A stretch of DNA of 64,000 bases, from NCBI GenBank assembly GCA_030685235.1, contig MU839124.1, forward strand, positions 62,001 through 126,000, given 5' to 3'. Shown piece after piece: positions 33,375 to 45,162 of the stretch. Every line of letters begins with the position of its first letter. Within the stretch, counting starts at the first letter, position 1. The notes beneath the pieces were generated by a model. It was not told where the DNA came from and made no database searches. It was given only the letters and a program-made list of their open reading frames with translations. Made by a program: the position numbers and the translations under genes. This DNA comes from Copromyces sp. CBS 386.78. Its lineage: Eukaryota; Ascomycota; Sordariomycetes; Sordariales; Sordariaceae.

Positions 33375-36228
33375 AGTGGCGAGCTGTCGAAGAGGGAAGC
33401 GGTAGAACGTGTATATCGGTTTGGTCGATTCGAGGTCAGGGCAGTGAGTTCATGAGCTTGGCGACCCTGGTACTGGATGTTGTTCCTTTCGAGAATAGAG
33501 GGCAAAGTTGACGGTAAGATGAGAGATGTCAGGCATGCAAAGACGCGTCTTGGAAGCTTTAGCGCGTCCAATGCACTTAACATCCCTGCAGGATCCACTA
33601 ACTTCCGCTTGGGCCCCCACAGTTCCGTTGACGGCGCCAAGAACGAGCCCCTGAAAGCGGCTGCCTTTAGGGCTACCAATCATATCAGCCCGAGGTTCTC
33701 CCGTCAACAACGACGACGTCTTGTCTTCACCCAAAAAAAAGCCAACCCATCCATATTCACCTGTGGCTTTCTCGCACACCTCATAATACACATATTTTCG
33801 CTACTACTCATTGATCATTTTCGACGGGTGCCGTGACGGCTACCTTCTACGTCAGGCACTTTCCCGGTTCCGACTTTCAAATCCAAGGATCAGATGCAAA
33901 CAACATCACCAGAACGACACAAGGGCAGGACGGAGAGTACCTGTAGTGTCGATTACAGCTAGACACTTCGGCTACAGCGGAGTTTGGGAAAGTTTGATGC
34001 GTATACGGTCTGAAGGCAACAACACCAAGTGGCTCTGGATTTCTGCCTGTTTCCATCTCAACCGCCGATTGTTATTCTCTTTTTGGCCAAGGTCAAGGAA
34101 TCTCTCTTCGTTTTTCGTCTGATGGCCACGCGAGCGAGAGATCTAGACCTTGAACCGTTGAGAAATGTTGAAAGACCTCAATTCCATCCCAATATGGTTT
34201 GGGTTGGTCTTCGCATTCCATGACCTTGGAGATAGTTCTCTCTGATTCTCAACTCTCTTTTCCTCTCTTTTCTGATTGTTCTATTCTTCTATCTTATATC
34301 AAAATCGAGCGATTCTTGTAGTTGCCGGTTATCCCCTAAATCCATCTGATATTTCCCTTATCCTACTTTTCCTTTGTTTGCTCCTCAGATATCAAAGGGT
34401 AATTTGAAGGCTTTGCCCGGGTCCTGTGTGACCTAGCAATGATTTTTTTCTGCTTTACATCAAATATCCGACGGTGTATCTGAGAGTTGTGCCAGAAAGA
34501 CAGACAGTTGTCAGGAAGTATCCCTCGAGAGCTATCACGAAGCATCAAATCATGATGTGCAGATCTGGAAAGGAACTTTGGACGTGGTTAAGCGACGAAA
34601 TCTGCGAAAGGGACTATTTGTCTGTGGCACCGTTGCGTGCTTGAGACTGAAGTCTTGGGCAAATGCTTTTGGAAACACAGCTATCATATTACATGTCCAA
34701 GTCCAGACATACGAGCATATTTTCCACCTGCGTTTTTCGAATACTGTATCTCGAACTTCTAGTTCAGATGGTCGAGATTAATGGCCTGAAAACGTTCTTG
34801 ATGTCTCATTCGGCAGAGAAATTCGTAGCAACAATCCGCTCCTGTCTTCCAATGTTCTTGCTGACTACAGTGCAAAGAAAGAATACCGGAAGTAGGAGAC
34901 TGGGCTGTTACTGGAGGCTCTCAGGACAAGATGACAGTTCATGGGTTTATGTCATCCGGTCCCTTGTTTCTCAGCTTACAAGTTGTTTGTTTTTGCAGTG
35001 TCTGCCGCTCATGATACAAAAGCGGATACTCCTCTGCTTCAAGGTCGAGCATTTCCGTCTCAACTTGGCAGTGGCTGTTGTGGATCTTTGTCAGCATGGA
35101 TGAATCATTTTCTAATAAATGGATAGCTCCTTCACACTCCAACTACAAGGCGCGCAACTCAATGGCCAAGTTCAAAACAGTTCCAGTCGAAGCTTCCACT
35201 TGTTGCCACCCCAACAGAAGTGACGCAAGTCACTGCTTTTCTTGTTTGATGGCCCTTTCCATTTCCAAGGACAATGATGCGGCTTGATATCCTGCCTGGC
35301 GTCTGGTCTCGCTCTTTCCTCCCTGTGATCATCTCACACAACTGATCTGACAAGTTGCGGTCGGAGCAAGGTAGTCAAGGATTTGCTATCAAGTTTCTCT
35401 AAAATTGAGACTGGTCGGGGGAAGAACAAATGTCTACCACGATTTACGGACAAGGACATCAGGTTGTTAGACCTTGCGCATTCGACCAGCAATACCACTG
35501 CCTGGAAACTGAATTTTAGACAGGCAAGAACTCAGGGGCAAGCAATGCGGTTGTGAATCTCCCGTAGGGTAAGAGCATCCCATGTTCCCACATTGAGATC
35601 TTCCTGTGTCCGCACTTCGGGTAGGCAGTCGTCACTGGGCCCCTTCCCTAATTGCCCACGCCCTCCCCTCGAAGCGACTCCCGTCCCCAAAGCAACCAGC
35701 GAGCCAGTTGCAGTTGCCTCCAGCTGACAGATTTCTCAGTTCGGGACCGAGTATCGCGTCGAGCATTGTTTGCTCGGGTCGGACGCGAGATCGATTTCGC
35801 GCCTTGTTGCGGTCTTAAAAGACCACCTCATGTTCCTCCTCCCCCGCCATCTTCTTCTTCCTCTTTCTCTTCTTCTTCTGTTCATCATCAATCTTCGGTG
35901 TCTCCGCCACCACCACCATCACCACTACCACTACCACTGTCACTGGTCTTTGATCCCGTTGTCATCGTCGTCGTTCCTACTTTTCCCCTCCCTTCCTCAT
36001 CTTCTTAACACTCCACTTGTCGGCCCGCACACTCCCCGTTCGACGACCCTCGTCGCGCCTGTTGTATCAACTCGACCTCACCACACTCCCCAGGCGTACC
36101 AAGCTAGCAAACAAACCAGTATTAAACTTTGAGATCTACGTCGCCTCACCTCCAGTCTCGCTGTTACGTCATCAAACGACATATTTCTCGGCAGATTCTA
36201 GAGACACGATACTCAAACCGCAGGCATC
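33375..36228. other. 2.85 kb gene-poor upstream region with pyrimidine-rich leader
   Basis: It lies between the ORC1 start (minus) and the next plus-strand gene. The last 600 bases are strongly C/T-rich with short (CT/TTC/CAC) runs and look like a long leader. Open frames of 60-150 codons occur on both strands, but I recognise none. Long regulatory leaders are common in filamentous fungi. Confidence 0.4.
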
Positions 36229-37876
36229 ATGTCGCACATCACTGTACCGCGACTGCCTACCTCTCATTCTGGGACATCATCGTCTTCCCAACGCTGCGGT
36301 CAAGGATCGGAGGTTTTGAGTATTCAGGTGAGTACCTCTCAGTTTTCCTTTATCTCCACACCACACATGCTAATACCGCCTTCCGCAGATGGACTTGCTG
36401 GTCCCAACCCGTGGCTTTCGCATTGTGGACGACCAGGACCGAGAGCTCAAGACGATCCTAAGACAAATAGAAGATCAACATGGTGTCAGGATCCGCCTCA
36501 CAGGACCGGAAGATCCCATCCAGATCTCCGCTGCTTCTCCCAAAGATGCCAGGGCTGCCATGGGCAGCATCACGAGGAGCTTGATACTTCGTGATGGACA
36601 TGCGACAGTCTGGCAAGATTCGGTACTCGTCGCCCCGCCCAGCGACAAACGTGTCACACGGATACTTCTCCGGGAGAGCCCCGGAACCACATGGTTTCGA
36701 CCAGTCGCGCCGCCCACTGCCCCTACCGAGGTGCCTGATTCCTTGGCTGCCCAAGCTTACAAGAACAATCTCAGTACTGCGATGGTCCGCGTGGGTGATG
36801 GCCTGCGGTATTCTCCCAACAGAATGCGCATGCGGATCGCTTTTGGGAAGTTGTTCTTCAAAGAACGCAAGAGGGGTATCACAAGCTATACGCTCGATGA
36901 GTTCTCGAGATTGGCTCGCAGGGTGACCAGCAGAGGAACTTCCTACATGGAGATGAGGTACGTGTATACCATGGTGTCTTTCCCTTCTAGTCTTCTTCGC
37001 ATCTGTCTTCCCTTCTGTCTTTCTTCTGCATTGCTTGCCTTCCCTGGGCATTGAAATCTAACAATGCTCAGACTAGGTGGCGAACCAATGCGGGAGAAGA
37101 TCCAACAAGCCTTTTCCCTCGATCCAGACTTTGGAGACCCTCAAGCCACGGAGAACTTCGTAATTGTAACAACGAAGAACGTCAACCTCGAAGTCAGCGT
37201 CGATGAAAACCAAGATAGTGGTTTTACTTTCGGCTTATTGAACGTCTTCCATCGAGAGAAGAGCCACCGTAGTATCGAGATCGCCTCGGCATGCCCAGAC
37301 AAGTAAGTCGCACATCTTTATCACTTCGGTGCCCTACTCAATTTTTATAACCCTGTCGAGATACTAATACTTCCTAGGAATCTTGATTGGGTCCTGAAAG
37401 TCGAGTCTCCGATCGACGAGATCGATAGTAAACTTCCACTCGATCAGCGTACACTTAGCAACGGTATCAGGATTCGCAAAAACGCTAAGTGTATTGAGCC
37501 CTACGTTGCAGCGTCCTTCGCACAGGCCAACCACATTGAGGCGGTCATCGGTAAAACGACTTGGTCCTATTATCTCAATAAGGACTATATCGTAGAGGTT
37601 TCTCTTTACCAACAGTGGAGCACTCTGTCGGCAAGCACCAAGAGACAACCTCAAGAGCCGGTCACTGGCGTGAGCGTTAACATGTATCGACCGGAGTGGG
37701 ACGACAACATGGGCAAGGCGGATGTCTCAACCGGACCACGGCCTTGGGCGACGTTCCCAGAGCAGTTTTTCGAGTCATCTATGTCGCCCGCTGACCCCAC
37801 TAGGGATCCCGAACCAATTGATGCCTTGCTGCACTGGGTTGGGAAGGTTCAGACGTTGCTGGATAAGATTGTTTAG
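36229..37876 (+). CDS. Fungal protein with KH-like segment and conserved RYSPNRMRMR region
   Basis: Four exons: 36229-36327, 36389-36957, 37072-37302 and 37378-37876, with introns of 61, 114 and 75 bp and GTGAGT, GTACGT and GTAAGT donors. The product is 465 residues. After a Ser-rich first exon, residues about 34-100 (TILRQIEDQHGVRIRL, then a short helix and strand) resemble a single KH-like RNA-binding fold. The segment RYSPNRMRMRIAFGKLFF (about residue 174) is a hallmark that I recall from a widespread fungal family of unknown function (DUF7905-like; from memory, not checked). The second half is a mixed alpha/beta domain with IRIRKNAKCIEPYVA. The protein ends in an amphipathic helix (LLHWVGKVQTLLDKIV). 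An RNA-linked role is an inference from the KH-like part only. Confidence 0.82.
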
Positions 37877-38145
37877 ACAGACGTGGGCTGCCGACATTTG
37901 CATGGATGGAAAAGTGTCAGTGAAATGTCAAGGGCTGGAGTAGTAGTTCGAGCGAGAAGGTTTTGCTGCTGAGCGCAAGGCCGCGGGACAGTTCAAATAT
38001 ATAGGTGCGTCGGGTGCTTCGGTATAATAATTCTCAACGGGTTTAACGGATGGGCAAGTAGATAGAAGGCTTTCATGAAGTAGCCATGCCCTATCTTTAG
38101 TTTGTTTCGTTTTTTGCTTTACACAATGACAAGTTAGATTCTCCT

Positions 38146-39500
38146 CTATGCCTGTGCCGATGCAGGTCCAGCTCCTTGTGCCATCACCTTCTGCCTCAAG
38201 ACTAAAGTTGATTCTTGTCAGTAAAACTGTCATGATAGCAATACGCGGCCAGCCCGAGAAAGAGAGGAGAATGTCGTACCTTCTTCCACCACGCGGAGGT
38301 TGTTAGTCTTTCCCTGGACAATAGCTTCCAGGTTCTGAATGTTGGCGCCAAGTTCCTTGACCTTGGCATCGTAGAACTCAGTGGCACTCTTGGTGTCCTA
38401 AATGGTTCCAGTCAGTAACATGTAGTTGTCATCGTGACGGAGAGACGTACCTTCTCGACGTAGAAACCAGTACCAACATCGACGATTACGCGGTCGGGGT
38501 TGGAGAGCTTGCCCTTGGCATAGAGGGAGTTGGTGAGGGGCACGAGAATGTCTTTGTTGTCTGTTGAGAGGACCCTTGTTAGCGGTGACCATGACTGAAG
38601 GGTAGACGTTGATCTGGGCTTGGATCGGGAAGAAGGGAGTCAAACTCTGGAGAGGGTGTACGGTAGTAAATAGGAGATGCGATGAAAGTGTAGTGGTTGG
38701 ATGTGAGGAAATGGAGTCGCGGGGCGTGGGAAGGTGGATGACGGTGATGGCAAGACCATGAGATGAGTGAATGGGAGTAGGAGGAGGTGTAGACGTTTGT
38801 TCATGGTTGTAAGTGGGATGAATAGGATCATAGGAAAGGGCGGGGTTTTCGAAGAAATGGGCTCAAGACTGAGACGAAGTCAACGAGAGATAGGTTGGTT
38901 GTCAGCTGGAAGCTTGACATAAGCCATCTCCATCACTGACCCCTTTGCTCATCGTCCAAGTCCCGGTAATTCCTTATCACAGCCTATCCACTCCATACAC
39001 CCCATCCCATCCCGTCTACCACCAAGCCCCAGATGGAAGAAGTGCAACGAACGTAGGACAAGCCCAGATAGGGAAGGTAAACAGGGAGTAAACACAACAT
39101 ACCATCAAAAGAGCTGCTCCCCGTCTGCACAATCCTCAAGCACTCCTTAAACTTGGCCTGCGCCGCAGCCAGCTGCGTGTACGAGGCCGTCAGGTGCTCG
39201 ACTTCCTCGTCGAGCTGCTTCTTGACGGCGGAGAGTTGTTGAGCGCTGAGGCTCTCGATGTTGACTAGGAGGTCTCGTTAGTTTTGGTCTGTGAAGCTTG
39301 AAGGGAGGATGAAGCTTGAGGTGAGGTTGGTGGTGATAAAGGGGGGTGAAGTGGGAGGAGGGGGTGGGCGGAAAGGGGCAGGGGTAAAGGTTAGAGCTGC
39401 CCGAGCTTGAGCTTGAGCAGCTATGGGGAGGATGAAGCTTGGTTGAAAGGAGGAACGGGGAGCGGAGAGAATGCTTACCTCCCTCTTGCTTGCCGGACAT
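38146..39500 (-). CDS. GIM5: Prefoldin subunit 5
   Basis: Five exons on the minus strand: 39500-39479, 39264-39103, 38560-38451, 38397-38280 and 38201-38146. The 155-residue product is a typical alpha-type prefoldin: MSGKQEG, then VNIESLSAQQLSAVKKQLDE (first helix), LRIVQTGSSSFDDNKDILVPL, the beta strands SLYAKGKLSNPDRVIVDVGTG and FYVEKDTKSA, and the C-terminal helix that continues to LRQKVMAQGAG. All junctions keep the frame and use GT-AG sites. Introns are 214, 542, 53 and 78 bp; the second is unusually long for this window. Prefoldin 5 is one of the two alpha subunits at the centre of the hexamer that carries actin and tubulin to CCT. The beta-type subunit 1 is at 20174-20725. Confidence 0.92.
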
Positions 39501-40105
39501 TTCTGGTTACTTGAAGTGTTTAGTAAAGAGAGGAAAGGTTCAGGGTGAAAGAGGGTGTGAAAGAGTGTATCAAAGGGGCGATATGGTGTTGAAAGTAGAA
39601 TGTGCAGTCGTTGTTTGAATGAGGTCCCAGTCCATCGGGCGGCCACGAGGGCCGGCAGCAACGATGGGGGAGGTGGTTGCCCCGCTATGAGAGCAGCTCC
39701 GTGGGGCAGAATTTTGCGGGCTTCCAGGGGTTCACTTTCTGTTCGCTGCAGGCGGGGTGCATGCCCCCCGGAATCCTAGTAAACAGTGACTTCACTTTCG
39801 CCTGACAACTTCACTTTTTTCCACGACAACATCCATCGAGGAGCAAAATCTCGAACAGAATTCCTGTTCTGAGAGCAGAGCATTACTGGGCGTAGCGGCT
39901 TATTCGGTCTACCGGGAAATTTCACGGGAAGCGGCAATTCACCCTTCCGTTCTCTTCGACCTCTCTCGCCAGTCGCCACTATCACTGGCACTTCAACTTT
40001 TCACACCACATACAGCGAAACGGTCACCCTAGCAACCTCCAACACCTACACACTCTCTTCACTTCATCAACAACCCCAACTTGAACCAACCGGAGGAGCA
40101 CCACC
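39501..40105. other. Divergent promoter region
   Basis: 605 bases between the prefoldin 5 ATG (minus) and the SET/MYND gene ATG (plus). It holds two promoters; no further gene was seen. Confidence 0.5.
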
Positions 40106-41924
40106 ATGGCGTCCACGAACCCACCTCCGATCCCCAAAACCCGCATTGGCGGCGTCCCCGGCCTCGACCGGGGCCGCACCGTCTTCTCCACCGAGCGCTT
40201 CGGCGCCGGCGAAACCGTCGCCATTGTCGACAACCCTCTGCTTGCTCTCCCCGACGACGCCAACATGCGGACCACCTGCAACTACTGCCTCTACGTCAGC
40301 GGGACGATCGAGTTCGAGGGCGACGTGGAAGCCGGGCCGCGGACGTGCAAGGCGTGCACAGGCTGCAAGGCGGCCGTGTACTGCAACGCCGAGTGCCAGC
40401 GGCAGCACTGGAAGCTGGTGCACAAGGCCGAGTGCAAGATGTTCAAGCGGATCCGGGAGCGGACGGGCAAAGATTGGGTGCCGACTCCCGTGCGGGCGGT
40501 GGCGCAGGTCATGTTGTTGTTGAAAGCCGGAGACGGGGAGGTTGCTAAGGCGTTTGGATCGGGGGGCACGTTGGAGAGTAATGCGGAGGGGTTCAAGACT
40601 GATGAGGAGCTGTGGAAGGATTTTGAGTTGCAGGCTACTGGGGCGGTGGTTTATGCGGGTTTGTTGCAGAGAGATGAGACGTTGAAGCAGGCTATGGAGG
40701 TGCTTTGCAAGGTGAGTCTGATGGGGAAGACTGTCAAACTGACGTGGGAGCTGACTGGCGCGGTGTTTAGATGCAAACGAATGCGTTCAACAGGTTTGAT
40801 GCCGACACGGGACAGGCCGGCATTTATCTTCACCCCAGTCTTTCTATGGTGAATCACTCTTGCGTGCCAAATGCGTACATCACTTTCGAGAAGCGCAAGG
40901 CTTTTCTCAAAGCGGAACGGGATATTGAACCGGGCGACGAGATTCTGATTTCATATATCGGTATGGTACCCCCTGACTTTGTGGGTAATCTTTCTGAATC
41001 TAACTCTATCAACCAGACCACACCGCCCCTCGCCGTGCAAGACAAGAGAGTCTTCGACTCTACCACTTCCAGTGCAACTGTATTCGTTGCAAAGACGACC
41101 TGAATGTCTACGAAGTGATCCAGGCTTGCGGAGTCTCTCCAGGTGTCAAATGGCTGAACTCTGCCACCTTCCAGCCGGATGTCGCCAGCCTGGTTCCTGC
41201 TTACATTGAAAGATCAAAGAAAGTACCAAAATCGATGATTGAGGAAATACATTGGAAATGTATGGAGCTGACGGTAATGGGTCAGGGGGATCCTATTGAC
41301 CTTGCTCGAGCCAAGTGGAAGCTTTGCAAACCTCTTATCGACGCTCAGTTGTGGGCTATCGATCCCCTTCCTGCTACGATTCTCAACCTAGCTACCATGT
41401 GGGCAGCTAACCGTACCACGTTGGCCAAGGCGCTTCCTTTGCACTGCTTCCTTGCGGTAGAATCCTGGCCCTTCAAATACCCCGAATCATTCGCGCCGTT
41501 TAGGGTCAAAACTCTGATGACAATTGCAAAGCTCCTATCCGCGGCGGGAGATCTGACCTATAGCGGCGATCTTGCTCGGTACTGCGACCACGAGGGTGTT
41601 ACTGGGGTTCTGGCAACCGTCGATATAGTTTCTCTGACCGAGGTCATCCTTCGGCTGGTCAGGCAGAACGGTGTCATTGGAGGTGTGGCATCGTGGGACG
41701 TTATGTTCGGAACCAAAGAAATGTTGCGCGATATCGGAGATCTGCAGGACCGCGACGAAAAGGAGGCCGCTATGGTCAAACATTGGGCAGAAAATTTGCA
41801 AGATCCTGTGAGCAAGGCTTTCTGGGAGAACGTTGTGCTCAAGCCGATCAAGCAGCTCGCGAGTTTCGCGGTCGATATTATCGAGGCTGAGCTGGGAGAC
41901 AACAAAAGCCTGGCTCGCAAATGA
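40106..41924 (+). CDS. SET and MYND domain protein (SMYD-type methyltransferase)
   Basis: Exons are 40106-40711, 40771-40960 and 41017-41924 (introns of 59 and 56 bp), giving 567 residues. The SET domain is split by a MYND zinc finger, as in SMYD proteins. The N-terminal SET part has PGLDRGRTVFSTERF. The MYND finger spans about residues 59-110, with Cys pairs in CNYC, CKAC, CKAAVYC, CQRQHW and HKAEC. The SET core has NHSCVPNAY at about residue 229 and GDEILISYID. A post-SET cysteine cluster follows (FQCNCIRCKDD). The C-terminal 280 residues are a helical TPR-like extension. Such enzymes methylate lysines on histones and cytoplasmic proteins; the substrate here is unknown. Its stop lies only 19 bases from that of the minus-strand gene opposite. 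Confidence 0.88.
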
Positions 41925-41943
41925 GTCCAATATGGAACCCCAA

Positions 41944-43116
41944 TCAGCCGCTCCTTCCGTGACCACGCTCCTTATTCTTATTCGATGCCTTTGCCAGCCT
42001 AGGCCGAGGACTCTGACGCCTTTCCGGCAGTGCGTCTCCTGGTCCACCCGCGTTGAGTGCGGCCAACAGGCGACGTATCGAGGAGCGGTGTGTATGGGCT
42101 GAAAGACTTGAACGCGTTGAAGTAACAGGCAAGTTTGCTGCGAGGTCTGTCTCAGAAAGCCCTGCCTCAGACAATGTCCGTTTCCGGGATGTAGAGGACT
42201 GGGAGATGTACGGCGACATATCTTTAGCTCCAGAAGCTCGTGGTGGGTTTTGCCTTCTGCCAGTTTGCTGGTCAGCCTCGAGCCGTTCCACCCTGCCCTT
42301 GAGGATCTCGAACTCCGTCTGCAGGGTTTCGACCTGGCTGGCACGGTTGCCTATCTTGGCGATGTTACTTGTGAGAACATCTAGCTCCCTTGATGGAGAG
42401 CTCCTTTCTGGGTTGTTGATGGAGCGCCTGTTGCTCAAGAGGCGTCTCAAGTCTGCGTTTTCGGCACTAAGTGTTACAACTTCATTCCCATGGTCGGTGG
42501 CAGAAACGCTTTTGTTAGCTTTTGACCTTAAGATATCAACTTGATCTTGGAGGTCAGAGACCTGGCGCCAAACGGCCGTCGGCTCAGGTGTCTCGGCCGA
42601 GGTGACTGTGCTGGCTGTAGATGGCTCGTCGTAGTCGAGGACGCGTTGGATCACGAAATCTTCTTTCTTGCCCGCGTTGGTGGATAGTACCAATTCGCAC
42701 TCGAAGAACAGGATCTGGTTTCTATAACGTTCTGTTAGGCATTGTCTTCGATGTCTCACCTCACCGCTGACAATCATATTTAACTTACCTGGCTAGCACA
42801 TGGTTCACGGGCGTTTCGACACATTTCACCCCAAGCAGCGCGTCACAACCAACACATAATAGGTATTGCAGTCGACTAAAACGCACACAAGTAAGTAACA
42901 GCGTCACCAATAGAGTGCTTGATGGGTATACGTTTACCATTTTTCGAATAAAGTTCCCTGCACTCCGTAATGTTTTCTTCCGTGACGGAATCCCCTGGCG
43001 TCATCTGATCCGATAATGGGACTAATGAAACCCTGAGCGTTGAGTTCAATCCACAAGTTGATGAAGCTGCCTATTTTCTTCCCGCATTTCTCGCAGGAGC
43101 AGATTACCACTTCCAT
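41944..43116 (-). CDS. Mis18/Yippee-like zinc-binding protein with coiled coil
   Basis: Exons on the minus strand are 43116-42938, 42875-42789 and 42721-41944 (introns of 62 and 67 bp), giving 347 residues. The N-terminal domain has two CxxC pairs, each followed by a short Leu/Ile-Gly turn (CEKCGKKIG at about residue 8 and CVGCDALLG at about residue 67), then VNHVLARNQILFFECELV. This is the pattern of the Yippee/Mis18 zinc fold. A predicted coiled coil follows (about residues 145-240, with VWRQVSDLQDQVDILR and VETLQTEFEILKGRVERLEA), then a basic Ser/Arg-rich tail. Mis18 proteins prime centromeres for CENP-A loading. Whether this is the orthologue or another Yippee-like protein cannot be decided from the sequence alone. 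It sits directly next to the RIP island. Confidence 0.72.
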
Positions 43117-43391
43117 GGCGAAAGATTAACTCGATGATGATAACAAGTCGAGTCTTGTGAGTCGAGTCTCATGAAAGAATTCGCGGGTTTCGCTTGGGGC
43201 AAGAAGGGTTGATTGAGGTGATGCTTTGCGTATCGGAGCACGGGGTCGAAGAGGGTAGGGATGTTTGCCTGCGCAGAAACAAAGTTCGAGATGAGGTGGA
43301 AATAGCTCGGATATTTCCTGTGCGCTTAAATATTTTCACATCATGGGAGATTTGGACGCTCACTTGAACTTCAACGGTGGAAGGAGCCATC

Positions 43392-43634
43392 GTATACCGT
43401 ATTTTCTCACTCATGTCGGATTTATCCCCCCCCGCCCCGCTAAACTTATCATAGTATAGCCGGACCGGCAAGCCCACACAGAATCTCGCCCAGCCTCTCC
43501 ACCCTCCTCCTCCTTTCCAGTAAAACCCCCTTGTTCAACCACGCAGTTTACCCTGACTGTAGGCGCTCCACCAGATGTGCTAAACTGCTTGTGTGTTAGA
43601 TAAATCCGATATGAGTGAGAAGATGCGGTATACC
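43392..43634. mobile_element. MITE-like element with 35 bp inverted arms
   Basis: Arms at 43392-43426 and 43600-43634 are inverted copies: 32 of 35 positions match and the three mismatches are all transitions. They enclose a loop of about 170 bases without a gene. The second arm contains the perfect palindrome CGGTATACCG. No target duplication is obvious. It could be a small non-autonomous DNA transposon or a chance fold-back. Confidence 0.5.
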
Positions 43635-44399
43635 GCTTTTTCCTACTCAATTTGTTTTTGCTCGAACAGGTTTGGCGGTCCCACATAACCATCTGCCGGG
43701 CCCACACTTCCCAATATAGGTATCTAAGCGAGCGCTATATAGTTGGCACCCCTTGCCTACCCCCTTACTAGTGCCCGCCAACCTCCTATAACTAACCCTA
43801 GTATCCGTACTCCCCGTACTAATAATCTTACAAAATCCCGCCTAACTTCCCCACCCTATTCCTCCTTCTTACAACTACTTTTTACGATTCTAACTCGTAC
43901 CCTTATATCGCTAGAATTACTAAATCAATTAAATAATACAATAATACCAGACTATCGATCGCAATACAATCTAGCATCAAAAAAGCAAACTTCAAATCTA
44001 AGCTTACCGCTTTCAAGATTCCCAAAATTAAGATCCCCAAAATTTCCATACTCAAAACCCAACTGACCCTAAGGTAAATTTCATTTCAAATTATTACTAA
44101 CTCAAACTATTACTACCCTAACTATATTTTATCGTACAATTCCCTTCCCCCCCACCCTACTAAATACTTAAATATTCTAAATCGAAATCGATAAAATATT
44201 ACCAAGTTTATTTTATTTATTATTATTATCTACTAATACATCCTTTTTATTTATCAATATATCTTTTTTATCTTTTTTATCTTTTTTATCTACTAACCCA
44301 AATAAACCCCGCTAATTTTATAATAACGTTACTACCCGACTAAAACCCGGTCCTAAAGTTAAACCCCTCTATTAACGATACTATAATAAAATCTATAGC

Positions 44400-44906
44400 T
44401 ATCTACTTCCTAAAAAAAAAGTCGAATACAATTATAACCGCAATATTAAAATTCCCGTACTAAATTACCTTCTTTATTATTTTATTGATTAAGAGGATAC
44501 CCTTAACTACAAACTACGTACCCGAAAGTTTAATCCTACCGAACTTAATATATTCATTAACAGCTATATACCCCCGCCCGGTAAACGACGGCCTTTTACT
44601 AAAGAAGTAGCGGTCTATTTTAAAATCCTATATACGACTATTTAATATTAGTAGTAGTATAGAAATAAAATTATCTACAGTACACCCTTTCCTTTCCGGC
44701 CGAAATAGCCAAATATAGAAAAAAAATTTTTCGTTAACTTTTTTAATAAGCGTAAATTAAGCGAAATTGTACGTATTAGTTAATTTAAACTAATAGCTAA
44801 AAAAACCTTCTATAAATTAATAGGGCGCCTAAAATCGGATTTTATATTTTCGACCGGTTAATTTAAAGGGTTTATACGCTACTACAATATTTCGCTTCGT
44901 TAGATT
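44400..44906 (+). pseudogene. pogo-like DDE transposase, N-terminal fragment
   Basis: This stretch reads in one frame as the N-terminal part of a pogo/Tc1-mariner transposase, with a helix-turn-helix region ending in FKGFIRYYNISLR, which resembles the CENP-B/Tc5-type DNA-binding module. Stops interrupt it. It ends at the ATACG duplication where the gypsy element entered, and the frame continues beyond that element at 53952. Its left boundary and terminal repeats were not found. Confidence 0.6.
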
Positions 44907-44911
44907 ATACG
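44907..44911 (+). repeat. Target-site duplication ATACG (left)
   Basis: The five bases immediately before the left LTR equal the five immediately after the right LTR (53947-53951). This fixes the limits of the gypsy element. Confidence 0.85.
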
Positions 44912-45162
44912 TATTATAGGGTTAGACTTGTGATGTGCTGTGCTGCACTGACTGCATATGTGCTGTGCCGACTAGAGCTTAGAGCTCTGGCTACGCTATG
45001 TCCCTATTACGTGCAGCTTCACGTGCCCGCGTACGGTCTGGCTTGTAGGGCTTTCGCCTATATAGCCAGACCTTTGCGTATACTTCCTTCTCTCCTCCTT
45101 TCTCTTTATATAATAATATATATTGTACCTTACTTATAACGGTGCCTTCTCGCCCTGTGATA
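44912..45162 (+). repeat. Left LTR of the gypsy element
   Basis: 251 bp, from TATTATAGGG to GTGATA. The first 75 bases keep many TG and CA dinucleotides and look unmutated; the last 70 carry extra C-to-T changes relative to the right LTR. Confidence 0.9.

Noticed and set aside
44930..45139. 69-codon open frame inside the left gypsy LTR
   Set aside because: It is LTR sequence, open only because the LTR is short and little mutated.
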